The notes beneath the pieces were generated by a model. The model saw nothing but the letters and a program-made list of their open reading frames with translations. It did not search any database and was not told the DNA's origin. From NCBI RefSeq assembly GCF_024295805.1, contig NZ_JANCLX010000008.1:1-64000 (forward strand): a DNA stretch of 64,000 nucleotides, written 5' to 3'. Shown here piece after piece: positions 32,815 through 41,722 of the stretch. The DNA comes from Streptomyces cucumeris. Its GTDB lineage: Bacteria > Actinomycetota > Actinomycetes > Streptomycetales > Streptomycetaceae. The first letter of the stretch is position 1. Every line of letters begins with the position of its first letter. The position numbers and the translations under genes are program-made.

Positions 32815-33873
32815 GACGCGCTCCGAGGCCGTCGTCGGAGCGGGCGTCGCCGTCGCCAATCCGGCCAGCCGGGCCAGCCGCCGGTAGGAGTCGAGCAGCG
32901 CCTCGCGGTCATGGGTGCTGGTGGTGACCAGCACCTCGTCGGCGCCGCTGCGCTCGATCAACGCGTCGAGCGCGGCGGCGACCTCGTCCTCGGTGCCGTG
33001 GAGCTGACCGCTCAGGCCCCGTTCGTAGAAGCCGCGCTCCTTCCCGGTCATCGCCCCGTTCCGCGCCAGGGCCTCGATCGCCGCGGGCGGGGTAAGCGGC
33101 GGGAAGACGCCGTGGGTGCGGGAGTACGCCATCGCCCAGGCTTCGGGGAGCAGCAGTCGGCGCGCCTCCTCGGCCGTCTCCGCCACCGCGACATTGCCCG
33201 AGACGATCACATAGGGCTCGGCCGACCACACCGAGGGCCGGAAACCGGTGCGGTAGCGCTCGATCGCGCGCAGCATGGTGTCCTCACCGCGGAAGTCCCC
33301 GATCACCAGGGAGAGTCCGGCCGCCGCTGCCACCTCCGCCCCGGCGCCGGTGGCCAGCACGAACGCCGGAAGCGTCAGCCCCTCGGCGGGATGGGCGTGG
33401 ACCTGGGGATGGGCGGTCTGGTCCCCGGTGAAGTAGCCGAGGAGTTCGGTGAGCCGGGCGCCGAAGTCATCGGCGTCGTCCTTGTCGGCGCCCAGAGCAC
33501 GGCGTATGCCGTCGGTGAAGCCGACCGAGCGGCCGAGACCCATGTCGATCCGGCCCGGGAACAGCGACTCCAGCACGCCGAACTGCTCCGCGACGACGAG
33601 GGGGCGGTGGTTCGGCAGCATCACCCCGCCGGTGCCCACCCGGATCCGGCTGGTGGCCCCGGCCACGGCCGCCGCCAGCACGGTCGGCGCCGAACCGGCG
33701 ACCCCGGGCACGCTGTGATGCTCCGAGACCCAGAAGCGGTGGTAGCCGAGGGCTTCGGCCTGCTGGGCGAAGCGCACGGTGTCGCGGAGCTCCTTCGCCC
33801 TCTCCTGGCCCTGGCGGGTGCGGGAGCGGTCGAGGACGGAGAACCGGGTGGTGCGCAGACGGTGGGTGCTCAC
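32767..33873 (-). CDS. LLM-class flavin-dependent oxidoreductase
   Basis: A 368-residue luciferase-like monooxygenase fold. RFWVSEHHSVPGVAGSAP, RIRVGTGGVMLPNHRP and GRIDMGLGRSVG are the group's flavin and F420-type site segments; the C-terminal GTEDEVAAALDALIERSGADEVLVTT closes the barrel. It is the bacterial-luciferase-like single-component group (MsnO8-type), which uses FMN; the substrate is unknown. GTG start at 33873. The 3' end overlaps terD tail-to-tail. Confidence 0.9.
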   Translation of the reverse strand: MSTHRLRTTRFSVLDRSRTRQGQERAKELRDTVRFAQQAEALGYHRFWVSEHHSVPGVAGSAPTVLAAAVAGATSRIRVGTGGVMLPNHRPLVVAEQFGVLESLFPGRIDMGLGRSVGFTDGIRRALGADKDDADDFGARLTELLGYFTGDQTAHPQVHAHPAEGLTLPAFVLATGAGAEVAAAAGLSLVIGDFRGEDTMLRAIERYRTGFRPSVWSAEPYVIVSGNVAVAETAEEARRLLLPEAWAMAYSRTHGVFPPLTPPAAIEALARNGAMTGKERGFYERGLSGQLHGTEDEVAAALDALIERSGADEVLVTTSTHDREALLDSYRRLARLAGLATATPAPTTASERVSEGLPGGLDHAAHGA

Positions 33874-33887
33874 ATACTCGTCAACAC

Positions 33888-33918
33888 GCGCGGGGCCGGA
33901 GGATTCCCGGCCCCGCGC
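33888..33918 (-). terminator. hairpin downstream of phoX
   Basis: GCGCGGGGCCGG and CCGGCCCCGCGC form a 12-bp stem with a 7-base loop, about 36 bases beyond the phoX stop codon on the minus strand. Confidence 0.7.
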
Positions 33919-33953
33919 GCGCGGGCGGGCGCCCGGGCGGGCGCTCGGGAGGG

Positions 33954-35402
33954 TCAGCGCTGACGGCGCCAGGGGCCGGTGATCGCGAGCATGATGCCCG
34001 GGTCCTGGATGTTGGCGTAGAGGGTGTGGCCGTCCGGCGAGAAGACGACACCGGTGAACTCGCTGTACTCCGGCTTCTCCGCGGTGCCGGTGTTCAGCTC
34101 GTTGCGGGCGATGGGATAGGTCCGGCCGTCGTCGGTGGCGCCGAAGAGGTGCTGGACGCCCGCGCCGTCCTCGGCGATGACAAGACCGCCGTACGGGGAG
34201 ACGGTGATGTTGTCCGGGCCGTCGAAGGCGCCGTCCGCACCGGGGTCGGGGTTGACGCCCAGCAGCACCTTGAGGGTGAGGGTGCGGCGCCTGGGGTCGT
34301 AGAACCAGACCTGGCCGTCGTGCTGGACCGGGCTCTCCTCACGGGCGAAGGAGGAGACGATGTACGCGCCGCCGTCGGCCCACCACATGCCCTCCAGCTT
34401 GCGGGCACGGGTGACCCGGCCGTCGGCGAACTGCTTGCGGACCGGTGTCGAAAGGGCGTCCCGGTCCGGGACGTCCACCCAGTCCACGCCGTAGACGGTG
34501 CCGGTCCTCGTGGCACGGGACAGGTCGTCCACGAACCGGCCGCCGGAGTCGTAGGCGACGGGGGCCTTCAGCACGCCCGCGTCGTCGGCGAGGGTGCCGA
34601 GCGCGCCGCGCCCGTGGCGGAATCCGTGCGGCGGGACCCAGCGGTAGAGGAGGCCGTTGGGGCCGGAGGCGTCCTCGGTGAGGTAGAGGTCACCGCGCCG
34701 GGGATCGACGACCACGGCCTCATGGGCGTACCGGCCCAGGGCCTTGATCGGCTGGGGGTCGCGGTTGGCGCGGCGGTCATGCGGATCGACCTCGAAGACA
34801 TAGCCGTGGTCCTTGGTCATCCCGTTCTGACCGGCCTTGTCCTCGGTCTCCTCACAGGTCAGCCAGGTGCCCCAGGGGGTGCGTCCGCCCGCGCAGTTGG
34901 TGGAGGTGCCCGCGATGCCGACCCACTCGGTCACATGGTCCCCGTGCTTGGACACCTCGACGACGGTGCAGCCGCCGGACGCCGCCGGGTCGTAGACCAG
35001 CCCCTCGGTGAGCGGCACGGGGTGCGGCCAGTCCGAACGGGGGCCCTTCAGCTCGTGGTTGTTCACCAGCAGGGTCGCCCCGCGGGTGCCTTCGAAGGTG
35101 GCGGTGCCGTCGTGGTTCGAGGGCGTGGACTCACCGGTTTCGAGCGTCGTCTCGCCGGTGCGGGTGATGACGCGGTAGCGGAACCCCTCGGGGAGGGCGA
35201 GGATCCCCTCCGGGTCGGACACCAGCGGCCCATATCCGAGCACCGCCTTCGTGGCGTCGGCGTCGGCGGCGGCGTCGGTGTTGACGTTCTCGGCGGCGAG
35301 GGCCCCGGGCGCGGTGGCGAGCACCCCGGCACTCCCGACGAGGGCCACCCCGGCCCCGGTGTAGGCGGAACGCATCGCGAAGTCTCTTCGGCTGAGCGGC
35401 AT
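33954..35402 (-). CDS. phoX: PhoX/DUF839-type alkaline phosphatase, Tat-exported
   Basis: A 482-residue secreted phosphatase. The Tat signal MPLSRRDFAMR (twin Arg 5-6) precedes a hydrophobic core and ALAAE cleavage region. The PhoX/DUF839 family carries NNHE (metal site, around residue 110), WGTWLTCEETED and a beta-propeller. Such enzymes release phosphate from organic esters with Ca and Fe. The ATG at 35402 has AGGAG at 6 bases, better placed than the ATG two codons before. A PHO-box-like repeat lies about 55 bases upstream. Confidence 0.88.
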   Translation of the reverse strand: MPLSRRDFAMRSAYTGAGVALVGSAGVLATAPGALAAENVNTDAAADADATKAVLGYGPLVSDPEGILALPEGFRYRVITRTGETTLETGESTPSNHDGTATFEGTRGATLLVNNHELKGPRSDWPHPVPLTEGLVYDPAASGGCTVVEVSKHGDHVTEWVGIAGTSTNCAGGRTPWGTWLTCEETEDKAGQNGMTKDHGYVFEVDPHDRRANRDPQPIKALGRYAHEAVVVDPRRGDLYLTEDASGPNGLLYRWVPPHGFRHGRGALGTLADDAGVLKAPVAYDSGGRFVDDLSRATRTGTVYGVDWVDVPDRDALSTPVRKQFADGRVTRARKLEGMWWADGGAYIVSSFAREESPVQHDGQVWFYDPRRRTLTLKVLLGVNPDPGADGAFDGPDNITVSPYGGLVIAEDGAGVQHLFGATDDGRTYPIARNELNTGTAEKPEYSEFTGVVFSPDGHTLYANIQDPGIMLAITGPWRRQR

Positions 35403-35454
35403 CTTCATCTCCTGGCGGCAGACGGCTCCTCCAACTGCCCGCCACGATCGCGCC

Positions 35455-35476
35455 ACCGCCCGAACACGAGCTGAAC
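35455..35476 (-). promoter_or_regulatory. PHO-box-like direct repeat upstream of phoX
   Basis: On the minus strand GTTCAGCTCGT is directly followed by GTTCGGGCGGT, two 11-base units starting with GTTC as in the PhoP direct-repeat consensus GTTCACC-N4. The first matches 6 of 7 conserved positions and the second 4 of 7. Confidence 0.5.
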
Positions 35477-35487
35477 ACCACACGACA

Positions 35488-35518
35488 ACCCCGCTCCCGG
35501 TTCCGGCCGGGGCGGGGT
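35488..35518 (-). terminator. terminator hairpin after the acidic hypothetical gene
   Basis: ACCCCGC-tcccgg and its complement ending GCGGGGT form a stem between the stop codon at 35577 and the phoX promoter region. Confidence 0.55.
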
Positions 35519-35549
35519 CGTCGTCGTGTGCTGCTGGTTCGCCGTGGTC

Positions 35550-35580
35550 GGGCGCTATCCGGGCGCTATCCGGGCGTTAT
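35550..35580. repeat. 11-bp tandem repeat abutting a stop codon
   Basis: GGGCGCTATCC occurs twice (35550-35571), followed by the variant GGGCGTTAT that contains the stop codon of the minus-strand gene. Confidence 0.75.
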
Positions 35581-37061
35581 GCCCGGGAACGGGCCTTGAA
35601 CGCGGCCTTGCGGGCCTCCTTCGCGGCCTTCCTGTCCGGGTGGAGGCGGCCCATCGCCTCCAGCACGTCCGCGGTGGCCGGGTGGTCCACCCGCCAGGCC
35701 GTGTCGAAGAAGCTCCCCGACTGGTCGACCAGCCCGCGCACCAGCTCCCGCAGCTCGTCCGAGTCGTCCTCGGTCGCGAGCTGCGCGGCCAGCGTGTCCA
35801 CCGTCAGCCAGAACACCATCTGCTCAGACGGCTCCGGCACTCCCGACGCGCCGTGCTCGGCCAGCCAGACCCGGGCCAGCCCGCCGAGGTGGCGGTCGTC
35901 CAGCACCTCGCGCAGCGCGGGCTCGGCGTCCGCGCCGACCAGTGACAGCGTCTGCTGGCAGGTGAGGCGGCGCAGCGGCGCGGACTCGTCGTCGCCGCGC
36001 GCTGCGGCCAGCAGTTCGCGGGCGGCCTCCTCCGGCGTACGGCGGGCGAGCCACTGCTCGGCCTCCGCCTGCGCGGCGGGCTCGGGGTGGCCGGGCAGGG
36101 CGTCCAGCAGCACGTCCGCGCCCTTGTCGGCGAGATCGCCGACGGCCGGGGCGTCGATGCCCGCCTCGACCATCCGGGACCGCATGCCGTAGACGCCGAG
36201 CGGGGTGAGACGCACCATGCCGTAGCGGGAGACGTCCTCCTCCTCGTCCTCGGCGAGCGCGGCGTCCGAGCTGTGGATGCGGCCCTCGCCGTCGACCTCC
36301 TCGATCAGCGCCTCGTCCACCGGCTGGTAGTCGATCAGCCCCATCGGCGCGAGCAGCCGGAACTGGTCGTCCAGCCGCATCATCGCCTCCGAGACCTCTT
36401 CGAGGATGTCGTCGGTGGGCTCGTCCATGTCGTCGGGGACGATCATGGAGGCGACCAGCGCGGGGAGCGGGACGGAGCCGGCGTCCTCGCCGAGGGCGGT
36501 GAGCATGTAGAGGTTGCCGAGGATCCCGTCGAGGAACTCGGCCTCCTCCTCGGGGTTCCAGTCGATCGAGTCCAGGTCGAGTTCGCCGCCCTCGGTGATC
36601 TGGTCGACGATGTCTGCGAGGTCGGGCGCGGCGGCGTCGGCGAGGACGGTCTCGAAGCCGTCGAGCCAGATGTCGAGGATGTCCCGCGGGCTGCCCTGGG
36701 TGATCAGACGCAGCTCCTCGCCGCTGACGGCGGTGGCGTCGACGGCCTCGGCGCCGTCGGCGGCCTCCTCCTCTGCGTCTTCGCTCTCCTCGATCTCCAC
36801 GAGCCCGGTGTCGACGGCGAGCTGCCACGCCTGGGCGGTGTACTCGGGGCCGTTCTCATCGGCGGTGAGGTCGAGCAGCTCGACTGCGGCGCGCAGATCG
36901 TCCCCCGGCAGGACACCGCCCGAACCGACCGGCTTCCCCGGCTCGACCCAGCGGGCGAGCCGCACCGCGCGGGCGAGGAGCGGCGCGGCCAGCGCGTCCC
37001 GCGCGAGTTCCGCGTCGGTGCGCAGCCGCACGGGCGGCATGGTGGGGCGGTCTCCGGACAT
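35577..37061 (-). CDS. acidic conserved hypothetical protein
   Basis: A 494-residue cytoplasmic protein of unknown function. It is strongly acidic, with a Glu/Asp/Ala block at about 130-155 and many Asp/Leu-rich helices. The C-terminal third has HEAT-like helical pairs (PLRRLTCQQTLSLVGADAEP, REVLDDRHLGGLARVWLAEH) and ends in a basic KAAKEARKAAFKARSRA tail. No signal peptide or membrane segment is seen. It starts at ATG 37061 or, four codons earlier, ATG 37073; AGGAG is 12 or 0 bases away, so the start is uncertain. Confidence 0.75.
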   Translation of the reverse strand: MSGDRPTMPPVRLRTDAELARDALAAPLLARAVRLARWVEPGKPVGSGGVLPGDDLRAAVELLDLTADENGPEYTAQAWQLAVDTGLVEIEESEDAEEEAADGAEAVDATAVSGEELRLITQGSPRDILDIWLDGFETVLADAAAPDLADIVDQITEGGELDLDSIDWNPEEEAEFLDGILGNLYMLTALGEDAGSVPLPALVASMIVPDDMDEPTDDILEEVSEAMMRLDDQFRLLAPMGLIDYQPVDEALIEEVDGEGRIHSSDAALAEDEEEDVSRYGMVRLTPLGVYGMRSRMVEAGIDAPAVGDLADKGADVLLDALPGHPEPAAQAEAEQWLARRTPEEAARELLAAARGDDESAPLRRLTCQQTLSLVGADAEPALREVLDDRHLGGLARVWLAEHGASGVPEPSEQMVFWLTVDTLAAQLATEDDSDELRELVRGLVDQSGSFFDTAWRVDHPATADVLEAMGRLHPDRKAAKEARKAAFKARSRA

Positions 37062-38150
37062 GGGCGGAGTCATCTCCTCGGGGTGCGGATGTCGCGGGCA
37101 CGGTGTGGACACGCGGCCGACCCCAGCGTAGACGGAACGTGCGACCAGTTTCGTCCCGATGTGGCCCCGCGCCCCGGCAACCGGATGATTCAGCCACCCC
37201 GTCCCCTCCAGCCGACCCCACCCACCGAGCGCGACCACCCACCCGGCGACGCCGAGTGCGAGCCTCCACCGGCGCGACCGGGTCGCAGCTACGGGGCGCG
37301 ACCGCCCGCCCCCGGCGCCGGAACGGCCAGCGGCCCCGGGGTCCAGGCCCGGCCCGGCCCGCCGACCGGGGGCACCCCACCGTCCACGCCCACACCGAGC
37401 CGGTGCCCGCCATCCGCCGCGCCGGAACCACCGGGTCCATCGACGGGGCTGACCGCGCCGCACCCACCCCGGCAGCGTCGAAACGGCGCGCGGCGCCTGA
37501 CATCGGGGACCAGGCCCCGCCCGGCGCGACCGGGCCGGGCCGCCGCTCCGGGGCGCGGCGCACCCAGAATGGGCCGCGCCCGCACCGGCCAGGCCCCCCA
37601 ACCGCCGTACCGGCCACGGCCCGGGCAGCGGTCGGCAGGTCGCTCGACGGTCCGTGGCGGCGGCGCGCCCCGGGCTCCGCGGCTGACGGCCGTACGCCAA
37701 GGGGCATGCCGCGCCCGGCCTGCGCCCTGCCAGACCTGATCCCGGCGGCACCGGAAGCAGCGCGGCGCACGACGCCTGGCGGCGGGGACCGGCCCCCGCC
37801 CGGAACCGGCCGCACCCGCACCGTGCCAGATCCCCGACCACCGCACCGGCCACGGCTCGGGCAGCGGATCGGCAGGCCGCTCGACGGTCCATGACACGGC
37901 TTGGCCCGGACTCCGCAGCGGACGGCTGTCCGTCGGGGAAGGCCGCGCCTCGCCGGACCTGACCCGCGCCGCACCGGAAGCGGCGCGGCCGGGCCGCCGC
38001 TCCGGGGCGCGGCCGGCCCGGAGCCGTGGAAGCCGCCCGACCGGCGCAGCCGGAGGCGCGCGGCCGGGCGGTGGGTTGTCGGAATCCACATCCCCACCCC
38101 CGCATTCGGTGGGTTCATCCACACGCCCCGCCCCGTATGCCCGACGTCCC
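37062..38150. other. about 1.1 kb without a convincing gene
   Basis: Open frames exist on both strands but are mutual shadows, rich in Arg, Pro, Gly and Ala, and match nothing. The composition is monotonous G/C with short direct repeats. It contains the degenerate 236-bp repeats listed separately and, at its right end, the nuclease promoter. Confidence 0.6.
37601..38010. repeat. two degenerate direct repeats, period about 236 bp
   Basis: The block near 37601-37657 (CGGCCACGGCCCGGGCAGCG, then CGCTCGACGGTCC) recurs at 37837-37894 with few changes. The following sequence repeats too, including CACCGGAAG(C/A)... and the ACCTGA block (37735 and 37958), so about 175 bp are shared. A weaker third copy may lie about 236 bp further left. 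Function is unknown. Confidence 0.65.
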
Positions 38151-38179
38151 TTGACAACTGCCCTGCCCAGGACTGACAT
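38151..38179 (+). promoter_or_regulatory. vegetative-type promoter of the nuclease gene
   Basis: TTGACA (38151-38156) and TGACAT (38174-38179) are 17 bases apart, about 55 bases upstream of the nuclease start codon. Confidence 0.55.
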
Positions 38180-38235
38180 TGACGCGCGTAGAGGCCCATT
38201 TTCCCTCTGTTCACTCCTTTCCGGAGGCCATCACC

Positions 38236-40089
38236 ATGTCCCCACGCGCCCTGCGCGCACCTCTGACCGTCACCGCCGTCGTCGCCTCCGCGCTCGCGGC
38301 CGGGTTGCTCGTCGTGCCGTCCTCGGCTTCCGCCGCCGAGGTCCGGATCCATGACATCCAGGGCAGCACCCGGATATCCCCGCTGGCCGGGCAGAAGGTG
38401 ACCGACGTTCCCGGCACGGTCACGGCGATACGTTCCTTCGGCTCCGCGCGCGGGTTCTGGATGCAGGACGCCAGCCCGGACAAGGACCGGGCCACCAGTG
38501 AGGCGATCTTCGTGTTCACCGGGTCGACGACGCCCACCGTGGCCGTCGGCGACGCGGTCACGGCGTCCGGCACGGTGAGCGAGTACTACCCGGGCGGGGC
38601 CGACGCCGGGCTGCAGTCGATGACGGAGCTCACCAAGGCGACCTGGACGGTCACCTCCTCCGGCAACGAGCTGCCTGCCACGTTCCGTCTCAACGACTCC
38701 ACCGTCCCCGGCCGGTACGCCCCCGAGGCTGCGGACGGCGCGGGCACCGAGGGCGGTGCGACCGGGTCCATCGAGGGGCTGACGCTGCGCCCGCGCTCCT
38801 ACGCGCTGGACCTGTACGAATCCCTGGAGGGCATGCGGGTCGCGGTCAAGAACGCGCCCGTCGTCGGGGCGACCAGCAGCTACAAGGACCTGTGGGTCAC
38901 CGCCGAGCCGCGCCGCCACCGCACCGCGCGCGGCGGGGCGCTCTACGACTCCTACCGCGACCCGAACGCCGGGCGGCTGAAGGTGGCGTCCCTCCTCCCC
39001 TACGCCCAGCACCCCTTCCCCGTGGCGGACGTCGGCGACGAGCTGACCGGCGCCACCGAGGGCCCGCTCGACTACGACAACTTCGGCGGCTACACCATCG
39101 CGGCCACCGCCCTCGGCGAACTCGCCGACCACGGGCCGGAGCGCGAGCGGACCCGGCCGCAGAAGTCGGACGAACTCTCCATCGCCACCTACAACGTGGA
39201 GAACCTCTCCCCCAAGACCGCACAGGCGAAGTTCGACCGCCTCGCCTCCGCCCTGGTCGGCAATCTCGCCTCGCCGGACATCGTGGCCCTGGAGGAGGTC
39301 CAGGACGACAACGGCCCCACCAACGACTCCGTCGTCGGCGCCGAGGCCACCCTCAAGAAGCTCACCGACGCGATCGCGGCGGCCGGTGGCCCCTCGTACG
39401 AGTGGCGGCAGATCAACCCCGTTGACGACCAGGACGGCGGCCAGCCCGGCGGCAACATCCGGGTGGCGTTCCTCTACAACCCGAAGCGGGTCTCGTTCAC
39501 CGACATCCCCGGCGGGGACGCCACCACCCCGGTCCAGGTGGTGAAGAAGGACGGCAAGGCGTCGCTGTCGGCCTCGCCGGGCCGGATCGCCCCGGCCGAC
39601 GAGGTCTGGAAGGCCAGCCGCAAGCCGCTGGTCGGGCAGTTCTCCTTCCGTGACCGCCCGGTCTACGTGGTCGCCAACCACTTCAACTCCAAGGGCGGCG
39701 ACCAGGGCCTGGACAGCCGCTTCCAGCCCCCGGCCCGCTCCTCGGAGACCCAGCGCACCGGCCAGGCGAAGGCGGTGAACGGTTTCGTCAAGGAGCTGAC
39801 GGCCGCCGACCCGAAGGCCGCCGTGGTGGTCGCGGGCGACCTGAACGACTACCAGTTCTCACCCGCGCTGACCGCGCTCACCAAGGGCGGGGTCCTCACC
39901 GACCTGGTGAAGCGACTGCCGCGCGCCGAGCGCTACGGCTACGTCTACAACGGCAACTCGCAGGTGCTGGACCACATCCTCACCAGCCGCGCGCTGCGCC
40001 GCCCGGACTACGACATCGTGCACATCAACTCCGAGTTCGCGGACCAGTCCAGCGACCACGACCCCCAGGTCGTCCGCGTCCGCCCCTAG
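38236..40089 (+). CDS. secreted endonuclease/exonuclease/phosphatase-family nuclease
   Basis: A 617-residue exported nuclease resembling ExeM/NucH-type enzymes. A signal peptide ends near SASAAE. An N-terminal OB-like domain (about 35-240) precedes the EEP catalytic domain (about 315-617), with ATYNVENLS, VALEEVQD (catalytic Glu), VVANHFNSKGG (His), VAGDLNDYQ (Asp, Asn) and SDHDPQVV (Asp, His). It probably degrades extracellular DNA, releasing nucleotides or phosphate. ATG 38236 has GGAGG at 8 bases. The stop is followed by a strong terminator. Confidence 0.88.
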   Translation: MSPRALRAPLTVTAVVASALAAGLLVVPSSASAAEVRIHDIQGSTRISPLAGQKVTDVPGTVTAIRSFGSARGFWMQDASPDKDRATSEAIFVFTGSTTPTVAVGDAVTASGTVSEYYPGGADAGLQSMTELTKATWTVTSSGNELPATFRLNDSTVPGRYAPEAADGAGTEGGATGSIEGLTLRPRSYALDLYESLEGMRVAVKNAPVVGATSSYKDLWVTAEPRRHRTARGGALYDSYRDPNAGRLKVASLLPYAQHPFPVADVGDELTGATEGPLDYDNFGGYTIAATALGELADHGPERERTRPQKSDELSIATYNVENLSPKTAQAKFDRLASALVGNLASPDIVALEEVQDDNGPTNDSVVGAEATLKKLTDAIAAAGGPSYEWRQINPVDDQDGGQPGGNIRVAFLYNPKRVSFTDIPGGDATTPVQVVKKDGKASLSASPGRIAPADEVWKASRKPLVGQFSFRDRPVYVVANHFNSKGGDQGLDSRFQPPARSSETQRTGQAKAVNGFVKELTAADPKAAVVVAGDLNDYQFSPALTALTKGGVLTDLVKRLPRAERYGYVYNGNSQVLDHILTSRALRRPDYDIVHINSEFADQSSDHDPQVVRVRP

Positions 40090-40124
40090 GGATCCGTAGG
40101 GATCCCACGGAGCACGGCTGACTA

Positions 40125-40167
40125 GAGTGCTCCGGAGTCCGGCGACGCGCCGGACTCCGGAGCACTC
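40125..40167 (+). terminator. terminator of the secreted nuclease gene
   Basis: GAGTGCTCCGGAGTCCGGC pairs perfectly with its complement (19-bp arms, loop GACGC). It lies 36 bases after the stop and ends 23 bases before the next gene's start codon. Confidence 0.88.
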
Positions 40168-40190
40168 GTGTGTCACAGGGGGCCAGCCAG

Positions 40191-40703
40191 ATGTCACCGT
40201 CGTCAGCCACGCGCCACCGGGCCGTCTGGGCCGTTCCGCTGGGTCTGACGGGGCTGGTGCTGGTCCTGCTGCTGGCCGTCGGCGGGTGGTTCCTCCTCGG
40301 GCCGGACAGCGACACGCGCACCTCGGCGGCCGACCGGGCCGAGCAACTGGCCCGTTTCGCGCCCGAACAGAATCCGCACGCGGGCCGCTTCTACGTACCC
40401 GTCGAGGGACGGAGCGCCGGGCACACCGCCTGTCTGCGGTACCGGATCAACGGCGGACAGGACAGCAGCGTCAAGGACTTCCGGCGGACCTACGGGATCG
40501 AGGGCCCGGGCCGCGTCGGGGCCGCCATTCCGCGCGCGGTGGCGGACGGCCTCACCAGCCATGTCCCCGCGCACGCGGACCTGGCCTTCACCGATATCGA
40601 CGAGGGCGTACGGCGGGACGTGTATGTGGTCTACAACGGCAAGGGCGAGGGCAGCGCCACCGAGTCGGGTGCGCGGGTGTACGTCCACGCCGAGAAGCCG
40701 TAG
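40191..40703 (+). CDS. small single-pass membrane protein, unknown function
   Basis: A 170-residue protein with one N-terminal membrane helix (about residues 13-35, LVLVLLLAVGGWFLL) and an extracytoplasmic domain of mixed charge. I recognise no family. ATG 40191 was chosen: AGGGGG lies about 8 bases upstream and the start is clear of the preceding terminator; a GTG at 40170 would begin right at the hairpin foot. Confidence 0.7.
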   Translation: MSPSSATRHRAVWAVPLGLTGLVLVLLLAVGGWFLLGPDSDTRTSAADRAEQLARFAPEQNPHAGRFYVPVEGRSAGHTACLRYRINGGQDSSVKDFRRTYGIEGPGRVGAAIPRAVADGLTSHVPAHADLAFTDIDEGVRRDVYVVYNGKGEGSATESGARVYVHAEKP

Positions 40704-40798
40704 GCGAAGCCGAAGTCGGCCACTCTGCAGCGACGCTGCACGGTGGGATGTAGAACCCTGAAGTGGACCTGTAGATCAACGGGCTTGAAAATTCCCTC

Positions 40799-41716
40799 AT
40801 GTCCACACATCACCACCGCACCGGCGGTCCCTCCGGCCGTTCCGCCTGTGCCATGATCACGCCGTTCACCGCCGACGGTTCGCTCGACCTCGACGGCGTC
40901 CAACGGCTCGCCACCCGCCTCGTCGACGAGGACGGCTGCGACGGGCTGGTGGTGAACGGCACCTCCGGCGAGGCGCCCACCACCAGCGACGCCGAACAGG
41001 AGGCGGTCGTCCGGGCGGTGGCCGAGGCGGTCGGCGACCGGGCGCGGATCACCGCGGGGGTCGGCAGCAACGACACCCGGCACGCGGTCGGACTGGCACG
41101 CGCGGCCGAACGGGCCGGGGCGCACGCGCTGCTGGTGGTCACGCCGTACTACAGCCGCCCGCCGCAGGACGCGGTCCGGGCCCACTTCCGCACCGTCGCG
41201 GACGCGGCCGGCCTGCCCGTTCTGCTGTACGACATCCCCGGGCGCACCGGGACCGCGCTCTCCTGCGAGACCCTGCTGCGGCTGGCCGAACACCCGCGGG
41301 TGGCGGGGGTGAAGGACTGCGCGTACGACCTGATGAAGTCGGCGAGGGTCCTGGCGGCCACCGATCTCGCCTACTACTCCGGCTGCGACGAGCAGAACCT
41401 CCCGCTGCGGGCGATCGGCGCGGCCGGGTACATCAGCACCGTCTCGAACGTGGCCGGACCGCAGGTGCGCGCCGTGCTGGACGCGTATGACGCGGGAGAC
41501 CCGGGCACCGCGGCCCGCCGTCATCTCGCGCTCACCCCGCTGGTCGACGCGATGATGTCGAACCTGCCCGGGGCGGTCACCGCGAAGGCGCTGCTGGACG
41601 CGCTGGGGCTGCCCGCGGGGCCGGTACGGGCGCCGCTGCTGGCGGCCGGTACCGACACCACGGCCGGTCTGGTCGACGCCTACAAGCGGGCGACGACCGG
41701 ACCGGCCTGGGACTAG
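40799..41716 (+). CDS. dapA: 4-hydroxy-tetrahydrodipicolinate synthase DapA
   Basis: A 305-residue class I aldolase-fold enzyme of the DHDPS/NAL family, condensing pyruvate with aspartate semialdehyde in the diaminopimelate/lysine route. The Schiff-base lysine is Lys172 in AGVKDCAYD, the proton-relay tyrosine Tyr144 in YDIPGRT, and the pyruvate-carboxylate site GTSGEAPT (Thr55, Ser56; the usual pair is Thr-Thr). No ribosome site is visible. The convergent neighbour is dapD, same pathway. Another DHDPS-superfamily lyase cannot be fully excluded. Confidence 0.85.
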   Translation: MSTHHHRTGGPSGRSACAMITPFTADGSLDLDGVQRLATRLVDEDGCDGLVVNGTSGEAPTTSDAEQEAVVRAVAEAVGDRARITAGVGSNDTRHAVGLARAAERAGAHALLVVTPYYSRPPQDAVRAHFRTVADAAGLPVLLYDIPGRTGTALSCETLLRLAEHPRVAGVKDCAYDLMKSARVLAATDLAYYSGCDEQNLPLRAIGAAGYISTVSNVAGPQVRAVLDAYDAGDPGTAARRHLALTPLVDAMMSNLPGAVTAKALLDALGLPAGPVRAPLLAAGTDTTAGLVDAYKRATTGPAWD

Positions 41717-41722
41717 CGGCGG

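Noticed and set aside
38101..38125. PHO box upstream of the secreted nuclease
   Set aside because: Only one half (GTTCATC) fits; the adjacent 11-base units do not match the repeat consensus.
37289..38179. 296-codon minus-strand gene in the repeat zone
   Set aside because: Starts and ends arbitrarily within degenerate repeats, residues almost only Arg, Gly, Ala and Pro, no ribosome site.
36856..39681. 941-codon minus-strand frame across the repeat zone and nuclease gene
   Set aside because: It is antisense to a clear EEP nuclease and its residues are low-complexity, as expected for a GC-bias shadow.
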